A DNA stretch of 58,421 nucleotides from a virus, in the IMG/VR virus record IMGVR_UViG_3300017963_000308, positions 1 to 58,421 of that record; one strand, 5' to 3'. Shown in pieces: positions 40,511-50,600 of the stretch (position 1 is its first letter; each line of letters starts with the position of its first letter). The position numbers and the translations under genes were made by a program. The notes below the pieces were generated by a model that saw only the letters and a list, made by a program, of their open reading frames with translations, was not told where the DNA came from and did not search any database.

Positions 40511-41022
40511 TGGCGTTTAATAACCCAGAAAGTGTAGCCAGAAATGTCCTTACTATTCATGAAAGCGATTATCCGGCAATCTTGGCAAGTGTGGTTTCTG
40601 AATGGGCCGCAACAGAGGATGTCGATCTCGAAGATTTTCATACACGCGTTCTCACGTCGCGGCCGAATGTTTTAGAGGAACATTGGATTTTACCGGCAAT
40701 GACGGTTGCGGTAATGGATCTAAAACCAACCGCTTCCGAACAGGCGTTTCAACAATACAAGAATTACTATGATCTGGAAATTGCAATAACTTACTTTTTC
40801 TCGCATGTGGATGCAAGAACGCTATCATTAATTATTTTAAGACACATGCAAGCAACCTTGCAATTTCTTGGCGAGAATCCAGGTGTTGGTTTAGCCGGTA
40901 GGGATGGAGTCCAAATCGAAACGGTGAGGATGACTCCGAGTTATACTGCCACATCTGGTAATGTGTACCGAAAAGGGTTGATGACCCTCTTCGATTTTAG
41001 AATGCTACAATATGGGCCTTAA
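40510..41022 (+). CDS. Tail completion/terminator-like protein (170 aa), GTG start
   Basis: Alpha/beta protein (YDLEIAITYFFSHVDA, then MTLFDFRMLQYGP) in the place of neck or tail terminator genes. The stop TAG of the previous gene overlaps the GTG start. Family not recognised with certainty. Confidence 0.55.
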   Translation: MAFNNPESVARNVLTIHESDYPAILASVVSEWAATEDVDLEDFHTRVLTSRPNVLEEHWILPAMTVAVMDLKPTASEQAFQQYKNYYDLEIAITYFFSHVDARTLSLIILRHMQATLQFLGENPGVGLAGRDGVQIETVRMTPSYTATSGNVYRKGLMTLFDFRMLQYGP

Positions 41023-41509
41023 CGTAGAGTACAATGTAGAAGATGCTGATGTCAAACATCTTTTGCAATTCTTAAAGGGCCAATGGCTTCTAATTATACA
41101 CAACGAAATGCATGATTGGGGCCAGGAATTACAAGCACTTGCCCAAAAATTAAGTCCAGAAGATAAGCTTCGTGGGATAGATTCCCGCCGCAGGCCGACA
41201 AAGGATAGGTTGGCTTTTTCGTGGGGATTTGATGTGGATACCGGGGGCGGAGCGTCGCGGCTAGAGATATTTTCGTCGGATGAACGCGCTCATTTGATCC
41301 TGTTTCCTACATCGGCTAAAGATGACGTGACGCCCCGGGGTGATGATCCGATGTTTTTCTATTTTGAGGATGGCAGGGCTGCTCAAGCTTGGTCGATTAA
41401 CAAACCTGCTACGCCGGGGCAACCTGTACACTTGTGGGCAATTGAAGAATTTGGGATCGATGCCCACGTTATGACATTGGCTAGGAAATTAGCCAAAGGA
41501 GTATTGTAA
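41012..41509 (+). CDS. HK97 gp10-like neck/tail-completion protein (165 aa)
   Basis: N-terminal helix (LLQFLKGQWLLIIHNEMHDWGQELQALA) followed by a beta-rich part, as in gp10-type proteins at this position. Overlaps the previous gene by eleven bases. Confidence 0.6.
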   Translation: MGLNVEYNVEDADVKHLLQFLKGQWLLIIHNEMHDWGQELQALAQKLSPEDKLRGIDSRRRPTKDRLAFSWGFDVDTGGGASRLEIFSSDERAHLILFPTSAKDDVTPRGDDPMFFYFEDGRAAQAWSINKPATPGQPVHLWAIEEFGIDAHVMTLARKLAKGVL

Positions 41510-41510
41510 G

Positions 41511-42125
41511 ATGCCTACTACCGCAGAATTTTGGAACCAAGGTACCGAAGAGGCTAACATCGTTGGTGGGCCAGCACGTATATTGGTTGCGGCCAGGGCT
41601 ACACAAGCCTATCCTGAGTTAATCAGCGATGTGATTAACCTGAGCACTTATGCGGCGCAATCCGGCTGGACAGACTTGGGACATAGTTCCACACCATTCG
41701 CCCAAACTTCGGGTTTTGATACCACGGAATGGGAGTCCCAACAGGCCGGTATCATTAACATCCAGGTTGGAAATTGGAATCGCACCATCACTGTTTCTCT
41801 GATGGAAAGCCGAAATGACAAGGTTATGGAAGTTGTTCATGAGGCGGGCGGCCAAACTGCCAACGCGGACGGTGATGATGTCAAATATATGTGGGACAAG
41901 AGTGACATTACCGAATGGCGTGTTGTGGCGATCAATTTGGAAGAGGCCGGTACAGCAGGATCCAATATCATTATGGATGTATTTCCGTTCTGTAAACGAT
42001 CCGGAGCCGATGCCGAAACCGCTTGGGATCGTGGTAATCCGCAGGTGCATTCGCTCGAATTACGTCCGTTCCCAGATTCCGGTGTGCCCAATCAGGCCAA
42101 TTGGTACCGAATCTCACAACAATAG
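41511..42125 (+). CDS. Major tail tube protein (204 aa)
   Basis: Beta-rich protein with N-terminal variable loop and GNWNRTITVSLMESRNDKVM and SNIIMDVFPFCKRSG strands typical of gpV/gp6-like tail tube proteins. Immediately upstream of the G/GT chaperones. AAAGGAG before the ATG. Confidence 0.8.
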   Translation: MPTTAEFWNQGTEEANIVGGPARILVAARATQAYPELISDVINLSTYAAQSGWTDLGHSSTPFAQTSGFDTTEWESQQAGIINIQVGNWNRTITVSLMESRNDKVMEVVHEAGGQTANADGDDVKYMWDKSDITEWRVVAINLEEAGTAGSNIIMDVFPFCKRSGADAETAWDRGNPQVHSLELRPFPDSGVPNQANWYRISQQ

Positions 42126-42140
42126 TAGAAAGGGAGAGTA

Positions 42141-42704
42141 ATGCCTAAACCCAGAGCGGTCAAAAAGGTCTTTGAGCCGGAGCGATATGAAGTAGAATTT
42201 GGCGACAAGACGCTTGTGGTAGAACCGCAACCAATGGAAGTTGTTATCGCCTTTTACGAAGCGGTTGAAGAAGAAATCGGATCGTTTAACTCTGCTCTTG
42301 AAGTTGATTGGTATGTAGAGGTTGACGGTGAGCGGATAGCCGGTCCATTCGAAGAAGAGGTTGATGCCGTAGACGCGGCGGGCGATCATAAAGATGGAAT
42401 CGTTGTAAGCGATGTGTCGTTTAAGACGGTGATTGAAAAATTGCTTGCCGCTCCTTACAAGCCATTGGTTGCGGTCATACCCGGGCTAGAAGAAGATGAC
42501 ATCAGACATATGACTTTCCCCCATTTGATGTTTGTGCTGGATCTGGTAATTGAGGTTAATGGCCTTAAGTTCTTCAAGTCATTTGTAAAAAAAACGTGGG
42601 GCGATCTGGGGCCGAAGATCATAAGTACATGGATTTCCTCAATCGTCGCGGATTTGAACAGTTTTACCGTGACACAGACGGCAACGAGTGGGGATCAGAC
42701 ATAG
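42141..42704 (+). CDS. Tail assembly chaperone G (187 aa)
   Basis: Unshifted product of the G/GT pair between tube and tape-measure genes. Mixed alpha/beta N-terminus with many acidic residues. It binds the tape measure during tail assembly. A slippery run of eight A at 42587-42594 lies near its end and allows a longer form. GGGAG before the ATG. Confidence 0.82.
   Translation: MPKPRAVKKVFEPERYEVEFGDKTLVVEPQPMEVVIAFYEAVEEEIGSFNSALEVDWYVEVDGERIAGPFEEEVDAVDAAGDHKDGIVVSDVSFKTVIEKLLAAPYKPLVAVIPGLEEDDIRHMTFPHLMFVLDLVIEVNGLKFFKSFVKKTWGDLGPKIISTWISSIVADLNSFTVTQTATSGDQT
42587..42593 (+). other. -1 ribosomal frameshift site A AAA AAA
   Basis: In frame the codons read GTA AAA AAA ACG, giving the heptamer A-AAA-AAA. 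A hairpin GATCT/AGATC (42603-42607 and 42616-42620) lies nine bases downstream. Slipping by -1 joins residue 151 of G to the downstream frame, making a GT fusion of about 301 residues. Confidence 0.82.
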
Positions 42705-43045
42705 ATGTAATCATTCGAGAGTTAGTTGGGCCGCCGTATTACCTTCCAATCGAAAAAATACTTACCGAAATGACTTTGCCTCAAGTGCTTTATATGCTAT
42801 TGGGCAAAAAGGAGCATGAAGCAGCCGATGCGCGCCAATTCTTCACCCTCACTATGGCGGCCATCGGCTCTTGTTTTGGTAAGGATGGTGAAAGATTGGC
42901 AAATAAGATACTCGATTCGCTTGATGGGCCGCCTGTTCCGATAGATGAGCTTATCAGAGATATGCCGCGCGAACAAGCGTTGATTATGTTTGGGGCAGCA
43001 AGGTTGGCGGAACTGGAAAATGGACAAGAAACGAATTCTGATTGA
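42593..43045 (+). CDS. Tail assembly chaperone T part (made as GT fusion)
   Basis: Open in the -1 frame relative to G from the slippery site to 43045, adding about 150 residues to G. There is no ribosome site for independent translation. Helical domain (LPQVLYMLLGKKEHEAADARQ). The GT fusion binds tape-measure protein while G binds tube subunits, as known from lambda. Confidence 0.8.
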   Translation, partial: NVGRSGAEDHKYMDFLNRRGFEQFYRDTDGNEWGSDIDVIIRELVGPPYYLPIEKILTEMTLPQVLYMLLGKKEHEAADARQFFTLTMAAIGSCFGKDGERLANKILDSLDGPPVPIDELIRDMPREQALIMFGAARLAELENGQETNSD

Positions 43046-46000
43046 GATCCTAACCAAATTTACTGACAGTGGAGTCAGGGCCGCCCGTGCTTCAGTTGAA
43101 ACACTGAATGCCGAAATGAAAGCTATGCAAAAGCAGCTTAATGCGGCGGTTAGGGCTGAAACCAACATCCCCAAAGTTCAACAAAGGCTAGATAAAGCTG
43201 TTACCCAAGAATTAAAGCAGCAAATTTCCGACCGCAGACGGTTGATTAGTCTTAGCAATCAACTTACCAAAGCGTTATCCAGAGAAGCCGCGGCCGCAAC
43301 CAAAGCAAGCCTATCATTCAAGAGTTTTCGGGGTGCGCTTAGGGGTACCGGCCAACAGCTAAAAGGCCTTCTGGGGAAATTGGGCGGGGTTACTTCTGCT
43401 TTTCGAGCACTCACTCTACAAAACACCCTGGTTGGTAGGGTTACGTTTGGTTTTCTGACTGTCCAATTTTGGCGTGCTATTGGTGATGCTATAGGGTTTG
43501 CTACTAACGCTATTGTCAAAGGCAACGCGGCCATGCAATCGGCCATTGGGACATTTACCGCCCTTAGTGGTGGCAATCGGGCTTCTGCGGATAAATTTAT
43601 AGCCATTCTAAAAAATCTGTCTGTAGAAACCGGTGTAGCTTTTGATACATTACTGGAAAATGCTAGACGTTTGCCGTCAAAGGTTGGGCAAAACTTTCAG
43701 GATTTTACCAAGCTAACCAAAGCCGCAATTGCTATCGGCATGATCGATCCGGCTCAGGGGGCTGAAGGTGCCTTCTTTGCTCTCACGAATGCCTTGGAAG
43801 GTGGAGCACAAGGGCTTAGATCCCTGATTCAAAGGTTTGAAATTGGGACGGTCAAGGATTTTAATGAGGAATTAGACAAAACCGGCAATGTGGTAGATGC
43901 CCTTTTGGGGTTGTTGGCTAGATCGAATATCGAAGTAGATGCTTTTATTAAAGCGCAACGCAACACATGGCCTGTAGTCGTAATGGGTCTGCAAACGATG
44001 CTCAAAGAGTTTTTGCGAGTATCTACATCCCCATTTTTCAATCGAATGACCGAAGATTTGGCTCGCTTGAGAGATTGGTTACAGGATAACGCGGCCGCGG
44101 TAGAGGCGTTGGCGCAAGTAATAGGCGACAAGCTAATGGTTGCCTATGAACTTTTCTTGTCATTTATCCGGGAACTAACAGGGGGAAAGGAAATAACCGC
44201 GGCTTCATTGTTTAATGGCGTTGTCAATGCGATTAATGGCTTCGTAGACTTTTTGCATAACGCTTTTGTAGCTATTGCTAACCTGATAGCCAACATTGCA
44301 AATCTAATTAGCATGTTGTTTGGTGGGCCACGGGTAGTAGAACAAGTCAAACAAGATGCAAGGACGGTGACTGATGAAGTTACGGCCGCGGCCAAAGAAA
44401 CCAGTAAAGCGGTCGAAGAAACGGTTGAATCCGCCGCCGAAGCAGCCCAAGAAATCCCGGAAAAAATAGTCAAACCTCTTGGGAGTGTGGTTTCTAGCCT
44501 TAAGGCTATTGGCGATATCGGCAAGCGCACAACAGAACAGATGGTAGCAGGGATTATAGAGGGGCTAAATACCGAAACCTTGGAAGCTGCTACCCAAGCT
44601 ATTTTGAGTAACGTAATTAATCTGGAAGCACAGGAGAAACGGCAAGAGGAATCCATTGATAAGTTGGAAGACTGGGTAAATGAAGCCGCGGCCGAAGTGG
44701 ACGCTGCTAAAGATCGATTAAAGCTGTTCGATCTGGCAACTGAGGACATCCCAGAGCGATTCACCCGGGCGCGTCGTCGCCAACTTGAATTAGAGATATT
44801 AAGGGCAGAGCAGGAAGAAAAGCGGCGCAAGGCCGCCTTAGATGCGGCAAAAGAGCAACTTAAAATCACAAAAGAACAACTGGCCGCCCAAGAAAAAGTA
44901 TTAGCTTTACTCGAACAGGCTCTAAAAGAGCAGGAAAAGGCCGGTCAGGGGGTGTTTACCGGTTTTAAGGATACGGACATCGATACAACCGGCTTTGCAG
45001 AAGAGGTTGATCGATTAAAAGATATTTTCTCAGACAGACTCCAGCCTACGTTTGATAATATTCGAGACTTATTCCGGGATATGGCCGATTTCGTGAGAGG
45101 TTTTGTTGGGGCCGATCCTGCGGGGCAAATTGAAGGAATGTGGGCCGCGGGCAAGAAACTACGTGAAGCAATTGCCGGGATCGCGGGTGGCTTGGGAGAT
45201 CTGATTAATAAGGTTGATTCCATTTTCGCCGGGTTTAGTGATGGATGGGCTAATCTTGATCCCAGTATGCGAAAATTCCTGCTTGTCCTTTTGGGGATTG
45301 GGGCACTTAAGAACGCCGGATTGATTACTGCGGCCATCAGACTTGTTTGGTCATTTGGGGGATTATTGGCTAATTCCGCGACGGTCGGGCTTAAGCTATT
45401 GGCCGCTCTTACCGGAGTAAGCGCGCTAACATTGGGCGCGCTAGCCGTTTCTATAGTGGTATTGGCAACTCTTATTTGGAAGGGTCGAGAGGAATTATCC
45501 AAGTGGATTACCGGCCAACGCCCGTTAGAACTACAAGTTGTGCTCATTACCAAAGGGATCGAAGCGATTAACAAATTGCTTGATTTTGTTGGGTCTGACA
45601 AGCAACTTGATGTTGGGGCAATAACTAAGCCATTTGCCGATCAAATTCAACAGATCAAGGATGAGGTTGCCCAAGATGAAGGGATCGTCCCATCACTTTT
45701 GAAGTGGTTAAGCGGGGTTAGGTTGGCGCAATTGGCCGGTAAGTTCTACTCCGCAATGCGCGACAATATGAAAAAACCCATCGTTGACGTGGCTCAGGAA
45801 ACAAGCGATGAAGTTGTTGGGAATTCGATTATCCCGGACATGCTATCAATGGTAGCTCAGGCTATCATCGATTCTACCCCCAGAATCAAGGGGGCTATGA
45901 TCGCCATGAGAGTTTCGATCATGATGGAAATGAACGCCTTCCGAGATGAATGGCTTTCCGATTGGGATGAAATGGCCGCGGCCGTCCGCAATACTATGGA

Positions 46001-46205
46001 TATGACTGATGAAGCCAGGGAAGAGAGCGGGCGAAGAACATCTAGCGCGGTACCCAAATCGGTTACGGAACGATTCAGGGAAGCCGCCCGGGAAAGCGAC
46101 TCCAGTGTCAATATCAGAATGGACGCTAACGAAACTCGCCGGTTTATGGAAGAGGGTTTTTACGAAAGATTAGCCGAATTTGGTCGGACGACTAGGGGGC
46201 GATAA
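43020..46205 (+). CDS. Tail tape measure protein (1061 aa)
   Basis: Longest gene of the window. Long helical and coiled-coil regions (about 460-640, LELEILRAEQEEKRRKAALDA), hydrophobic helices near residues 754-820 and an Ala/Gly-rich N-terminal third (LTNALEGGAQGLRSLIQRF). By the usual rule of about 0.15 nm per residue it predicts a tail of roughly 160 nm. ATG 43020 with GGAA upstream overlaps the T frame by 26 bases. Confidence 0.95.
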   Translation: MDKKRILIEILTKFTDSGVRAARASVETLNAEMKAMQKQLNAAVRAETNIPKVQQRLDKAVTQELKQQISDRRRLISLSNQLTKALSREAAAATKASLSFKSFRGALRGTGQQLKGLLGKLGGVTSAFRALTLQNTLVGRVTFGFLTVQFWRAIGDAIGFATNAIVKGNAAMQSAIGTFTALSGGNRASADKFIAILKNLSVETGVAFDTLLENARRLPSKVGQNFQDFTKLTKAAIAIGMIDPAQGAEGAFFALTNALEGGAQGLRSLIQRFEIGTVKDFNEELDKTGNVVDALLGLLARSNIEVDAFIKAQRNTWPVVVMGLQTMLKEFLRVSTSPFFNRMTEDLARLRDWLQDNAAAVEALAQVIGDKLMVAYELFLSFIRELTGGKEITAASLFNGVVNAINGFVDFLHNAFVAIANLIANIANLISMLFGGPRVVEQVKQDARTVTDEVTAAAKETSKAVEETVESAAEAAQEIPEKIVKPLGSVVSSLKAIGDIGKRTTEQMVAGIIEGLNTETLEAATQAILSNVINLEAQEKRQEESIDKLEDWVNEAAAEVDAAKDRLKLFDLATEDIPERFTRARRRQLELEILRAEQEEKRRKAALDAAKEQLKITKEQLAAQEKVLALLEQALKEQEKAGQGVFTGFKDTDIDTTGFAEEVDRLKDIFSDRLQPTFDNIRDLFRDMADFVRGFVGADPAGQIEGMWAAGKKLREAIAGIAGGLGDLINKVDSIFAGFSDGWANLDPSMRKFLLVLLGIGALKNAGLITAAIRLVWSFGGLLANSATVGLKLLAALTGVSALTLGALAVSIVVLATLIWKGREELSKWITGQRPLELQVVLITKGIEAINKLLDFVGSDKQLDVGAITKPFADQIQQIKDEVAQDEGIVPSLLKWLSGVRLAQLAGKFYSAMRDNMKKPIVDVAQETSDEVVGNSIIPDMLSMVAQAIIDSTPRIKGAMIAMRVSIMMEMNAFRDEWLSDWDEMAAAVRNTMDMTDEAREESGRRTSSAVPKSVTERFREAARESDSSVNIRMDANETRRFMEEGFYERLAEFGRTTRGR

Positions 46206-46207
46206 AA

Positions 46208-46615
46208 ATGCCTGATGATCTTGGGTATGATTGGGGCTTAAAGATCGGTACTACAAAATTCAATATGTTGCCCTTCAGGGTCACCCCCCATGTAGAGTTT
46301 CGGCCAGGGACAGAGCGGAAAAGAGATGCATGCGGGGGCAGCGTATGGACAGGACCGGCCAAGTGTGTTTTGACGTGGCCGGAGATGGAATTGGAAGGGG
46401 AACAGTTTTATCAGCTTCAAAGCATAGTTGGTAATAATCCCAGTGCGCGGGTATATATGGATATTCCTACGCAAACATTGAACACAACTACCTACCAACC
46501 AATTGTGTCTGCCTATACTGGCATACTTCAATGGCCGGATGAAGGGGTGATGATGACCCATTTCTATCGTTGGGAAATGCCGGAAGTTGAAGTAACGAAT
46601 CTGAGTCCAATCTAA
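46208..46615 (+). CDS. Minor tail protein (135 aa)
   Basis: Beta-rich protein directly after the tape measure (VTPHVEFRPGTERKRDACGG, PTQTLNTTTYQPIVSAYTGI), in the slot of gpM-like or distal tail proteins. Family not certain. Confidence 0.6.
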   Translation: MPDDLGYDWGLKIGTTKFNMLPFRVTPHVEFRPGTERKRDACGGSVWTGPAKCVLTWPEMELEGEQFYQLQSIVGNNPSARVYMDIPTQTLNTTTYQPIVSAYTGILQWPDEGVMMTHFYRWEMPEVEVTNLSPI

Positions 46616-47901
46616 TGACAAGATACAATCCGCACAACGATTTGGTTTATGACGCGGCAAGTGGCGATGGTACCTATCTTAAACCACTTGTTCCAAAAGT
46701 TGGGGTTAATAATTTGCCTCTTGACGCGTTTCAAAGAGTGAGAATTTCTAATTCTATTAATCGCTTTGATGCTCAATTTACATATAACTTGCAACCGCTT
46801 CTATATCAGCCGATCACCGCGGAAAGCGGTGCAACCATTACCCATGATGCAACCAATCGTTGCGCCCTGATGACATTTAGTAGCACTCCCACGGGCGGCC
46901 AAGCTTATATGCAAAGCTATCGCTGGACACATTACCAACCGGGTAACAGTCACTTGATTTTCGCAACCTTTAATTTTAGAGAACACGTGACCGGGGTAAC
47001 CAAGTTTGTTGGTTATGGCGATCTGAGTAACAACGGAGTTCATTTCATTAGTGACGGCGAAGGGTTTGCATGGCGAATTTTGAGCAATACCGACAACGGA
47101 GATCAAACAATTGAGCAAGCTAATTGGAATATAGATCCCCTGGATGGTACCGGAAGAAGCGGGTTTAGCCTAAATATTCAAGCAACCCATATTGCCGTTA
47201 TTGATTTTCAAGCCCTTTATGTTGGTCGGGTAAGAGTTGGTTTTGATATAGATGGTGAAGTCGTATGGTGCCACGAATTCGACCATGCGAATCGGGCTAA
47301 TTATCCCTATATCCAAACCGCTACATTACCTGTTATCTGTGGCATGACCTGTACGTCAACAGTCAGCACAACAATGCTGTTTATTTGCTCTACGGTTAGA
47401 TCAGAAGGATCGTCACTGGAAGAAGAAGGGTTTGGGTTTTCGGTTGAGGGAACGGCTACGGCGGCAAGCGGGGCGCGTACTCATGTTTTAAGCATTAGGC
47501 CAAAAACAACTTTCAATAGTATTGCTAATCGCTCTTTATTTATTTTGCAAGAGATAGATGTATTGGTAATTGGCAACAATCCGGTATTATGGGAATTGTG
47601 TATAGGGCAGGCGATTAGCGGTACCACTACCTATAACAACGTTAATGCAACTTACTCTGCTTTTGAATACAACACCGCGGGAACTATTAGCGGTTCTCCT
47701 TCTGTCGTGTTATCCAATGGGTATACGGCGGCCACCAATCAATCAAAGGGGGTAGCCAATGCGCAAATTTCAAATCAATATCCCATTACTTTAGACGCGG
47801 CCGGGGCGGTAAGATCCTTGGGTACCCTGAGTTTGATAGCAACCGGTATTGGGGCGGATTCAGTCATGAGAGCATCATTAAGCTGGAGAGAAATTAGATA
47901 A
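46615..47901 (+). CDS. Tail-tip structural protein (428 aa)
   Basis: Beta-rich, with N-terminal PLDAFQRVRISNSINRFDAQ and a concanavalin-like central part; many Thr/Ser/Asn. No known family. TAATG overlaps on both sides. Probably a tail-tip or baseplate structural protein of a type common in environmental siphoviruses. Confidence 0.6.
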   Translation: MTRYNPHNDLVYDAASGDGTYLKPLVPKVGVNNLPLDAFQRVRISNSINRFDAQFTYNLQPLLYQPITAESGATITHDATNRCALMTFSSTPTGGQAYMQSYRWTHYQPGNSHLIFATFNFREHVTGVTKFVGYGDLSNNGVHFISDGEGFAWRILSNTDNGDQTIEQANWNIDPLDGTGRSGFSLNIQATHIAVIDFQALYVGRVRVGFDIDGEVVWCHEFDHANRANYPYIQTATLPVICGMTCTSTVSTTMLFICSTVRSEGSSLEEEGFGFSVEGTATAASGARTHVLSIRPKTTFNSIANRSLFILQEIDVLVIGNNPVLWELCIGQAISGTTTYNNVNATYSAFEYNTAGTISGSPSVVLSNGYTAATNQSKGVANAQISNQYPITLDAAGAVRSLGTLSLIATGIGADSVMRASLSWREIR

Positions 47902-50600
47902 TGCCAGTAGTATCAGCCGGTGACCTAACAACTATACGTAGCAAGCGGCAATGGGGTAAACTTGGCTTGCTTGTTTTTCGTCCTGAAATTATTGCTACCG
48001 GCCAATCCGCCGTTGCTACCGGTTCGCGTAGCTTTTCTTTGGGTAGTTATTCGGCCACGGAAACACCCCAACAATATTACACTGTAATAGCCGGATCGTC
48101 AGCCGGGAATGATGATGGCGGTAAAACCCGGCTCAAGTCGATTACTGGCGGCGGAGCCATGGAAGTTGCTCCCAACAATATTGACTGGACTACCTATCCA
48201 TATGTAAGCATTCTCAGGGAAATTTTACCGTGGTCGATTTTACCGGATCTGGGTAACGATCTGATGGATTGGGACATCCCCTACAACGGCAACCAAACAA
48301 GCTTCCCCCCTATTGCCAGGATTGGGCCGCCCCCTTTTGCGATGGTAGGAGAAACGGTTAAGTTTTTCTCAGATAGTGAGGCAATCACCGGTTCAATTAG
48401 CTCTCATAGCTGGACATTTCCAGGGGGATCCCCATCTAGTTCATCAAGTGCTGGCACAGAAGGAAGCCCCATAGAAGTGACTTTTGCCACGGCCACGGGC
48501 CATGTTCCAAAGTATGTAAAGTACACGGTTACGGCCAGCAATGGTAAAAGCCACACTCGTTATAATCCAATTTGGATTTTAGATGAGTTTGATGATGCCT
48601 ATTGCCAGCTTGAGATAGATAGTTGTAGTGGGTCAGAAAGCGGGGGCGGTTGGGATGCCAAGTTTACCGTTCATGGCGATGCAACCACATCTGAGTTTCC
48701 TCAAGATTGCATGGTGATGGTAATTGCGGAAGACTATTACGACGACAACAAAACATCGGTTGGGGGCAATTGGGCCTACCGCGAAAATGTGGTTTATATC
48801 GGCTGGATTACCAATGGAACGGTTTTCAAAAACGCCGATACAGGCAGCGTGTCATTTGAAACAAAAGGGCCAATACCCATAGCGAAGGATCTGCTTTCAT
48901 GGCCTGCCAATCTTGAATATAAATCAAGTCCCAGTCAGTGGAATCACATTGCCGGGATGACTTGTGATCGAGCCGCTTTACACATTGTTAAAGAGCGATC
49001 AACGCTTGATCATATCGTTGACATCAATCTGACCGGCAATACCAAGCTTTTGCGTTATGTAGACATCCCGGAAACTGACTTGTCTACCCAGTTAGATGAC
49101 TATTGTCTATCTGCTATTGGGGCCAGGGCCATAAGTGATCGCCAGGGCCAAATATATTTTAGCCGGGATCCCAATAAGCGGCCTCTTGGAGAGCGATCCA
49201 GTATTCCAACAACGATGGATATCGAGTTAGCCGATATTAGGAGTGACCCGGGGGCCAACTATGAAGAAGAGATTCAATATCCAAGGGTGGCACAGGTTGA
49301 TTTTATTGGCTTCAATTATGATGGCAATGATGCTTCTCCCCTGTATTCGTTGGCTCCACAGTACCAGTTTGAGCATGGTAAAGTAGAAAAGGTGGATGGG
49401 GTATTATGTGATGACCAGACAGAAGCTAATGTTTTGTCTGGTATGTACTTGGCCGATTTCAATAACTTATGGACAAACATCAAATTCCCGATGTGGAACA
49501 TGCGGGTTTTTGATATCGTGCCCGAAGAGTATGCTACTCATTCGTTGGTAGCAACGGATACTAAGCGGGGGATAGTCTGGGATAGTCAAAAGCTGATTTG
49601 CCGGGAAGCATCGGTTGAATATGACCCGGAAACTTATGAACTATATTACAATGTCACCTTCGAGAAGGATTCGTTTGGGCCGCCAGGGGTTGGGGGCGGA
49701 TATTACACCCCATCTGCGGTGCCGAGTTCGGTGCCGGATCCGCCAGGGGAAGCATTAGCAGCTTGGGGAAGTTGGTATATACGCAAGAAAGGCGACAACG
49801 CATGGACCGACCGCTCAACTCAAGATGACGACTCGTTTATACACGGTTGCGTAGATCCATGGTGGTTTGTGCCAACCAAAGCTAACAGTCTCAACCCGGA
49901 TAAGTCATGGATTTACGGTGTGGGGGCTGGTGGAATATTCAAGCGATCACTCAACGGGGGTCAAAGTTGGTCAGATGTTACGGTAGATGCTCCGCCCAAT
50001 ACATGGAGTGACGCTACTGCACCCACGGCTACGAATATTGATTTAGTTTGGGTTATTGGTGACATCTACCAGATTAATCGTTTTTATGTGTTGGGGAGAT
50101 ACCAGGGTGACGGTGACGCTTACCGGGGTTGGGTTGGGATAACCGATGATAATTTCAACAATACAACGTGGTATGCCCTGTATGATGGGGTGACGTTAGT
50201 TGACGAAGTTAGACCTTTGGGCGCGGCCGTCAATGAGACAAATCTGCTCATTACTACCTGGGAAGATGATGGCGTAAATACCGAAATTCGCATGCAAGTC
50301 TGGAGTCCTTCGGAAAAAACCTATCAGGGTGATTGGGTATTGGGGGCGGCGAGTACCGGCGACATTCCGGCCACATTGACAGCATACCCATTTACGGTAA
50401 TCGACGCTAATGAGACTTGGTATGTTTACGGTAGAATGAGTAGCCCGACAACATTATCGGGAACACAACACGTAATTAAATACGCTGATGGTACCTGGAC
50501 ATCGGTAGAATCGACCTGGGGGAGTAGCGTTTGTAATACTTTTCATGCATCCAAAGCAGATGATCAAGGAAGGCGGAATCTTTATGCGGTTAGATCGTAG
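47901..50600 (+). CDS. Tail hub/tip protein with PKD-like and propeller-like domains (899 aa)
   Basis: N-terminal tail-associated region, a PKD-like Ig domain (about 143-214, MVGETVKFFSD...SHSWTFPGGS), a central region with hub-like DYCLSAIGARAISDRQGQIY, and a C-terminal part with GIFKRSLNGGQSWSDV (about 677-692), a BNR/Asp-box-like repeat of a beta propeller. May contact cell-surface polysaccharide. Confidence 0.65.
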   Translation: MPVVSAGDLTTIRSKRQWGKLGLLVFRPEIIATGQSAVATGSRSFSLGSYSATETPQQYYTVIAGSSAGNDDGGKTRLKSITGGGAMEVAPNNIDWTTYPYVSILREILPWSILPDLGNDLMDWDIPYNGNQTSFPPIARIGPPPFAMVGETVKFFSDSEAITGSISSHSWTFPGGSPSSSSSAGTEGSPIEVTFATATGHVPKYVKYTVTASNGKSHTRYNPIWILDEFDDAYCQLEIDSCSGSESGGGWDAKFTVHGDATTSEFPQDCMVMVIAEDYYDDNKTSVGGNWAYRENVVYIGWITNGTVFKNADTGSVSFETKGPIPIAKDLLSWPANLEYKSSPSQWNHIAGMTCDRAALHIVKERSTLDHIVDINLTGNTKLLRYVDIPETDLSTQLDDYCLSAIGARAISDRQGQIYFSRDPNKRPLGERSSIPTTMDIELADIRSDPGANYEEEIQYPRVAQVDFIGFNYDGNDASPLYSLAPQYQFEHGKVEKVDGVLCDDQTEANVLSGMYLADFNNLWTNIKFPMWNMRVFDIVPEEYATHSLVATDTKRGIVWDSQKLICREASVEYDPETYELYYNVTFEKDSFGPPGVGGGYYTPSAVPSSVPDPPGEALAAWGSWYIRKKGDNAWTDRSTQDDDSFIHGCVDPWWFVPTKANSLNPDKSWIYGVGAGGIFKRSLNGGQSWSDVTVDAPPNTWSDATAPTATNIDLVWVIGDIYQINRFYVLGRYQGDGDAYRGWVGITDDNFNNTTWYALYDGVTLVDEVRPLGAAVNETNLLITTWEDDGVNTEIRMQVWSPSEKTYQGDWVLGAASTGDIPATLTAYPFTVIDANETWYVYGRMSSPTTLSGTQHVIKYADGTWTSVESTWGSSVCNTFHASKADDQGRRNLYAVRS

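Noticed and set aside
44144-44869. 241-residue Ser/Ala-rich frame on the minus strand
   Set aside because: Antisense shadow of the tape measure coiled-coil region; composition mirrors the Glu/Ala/Lys codons of the sense gene.
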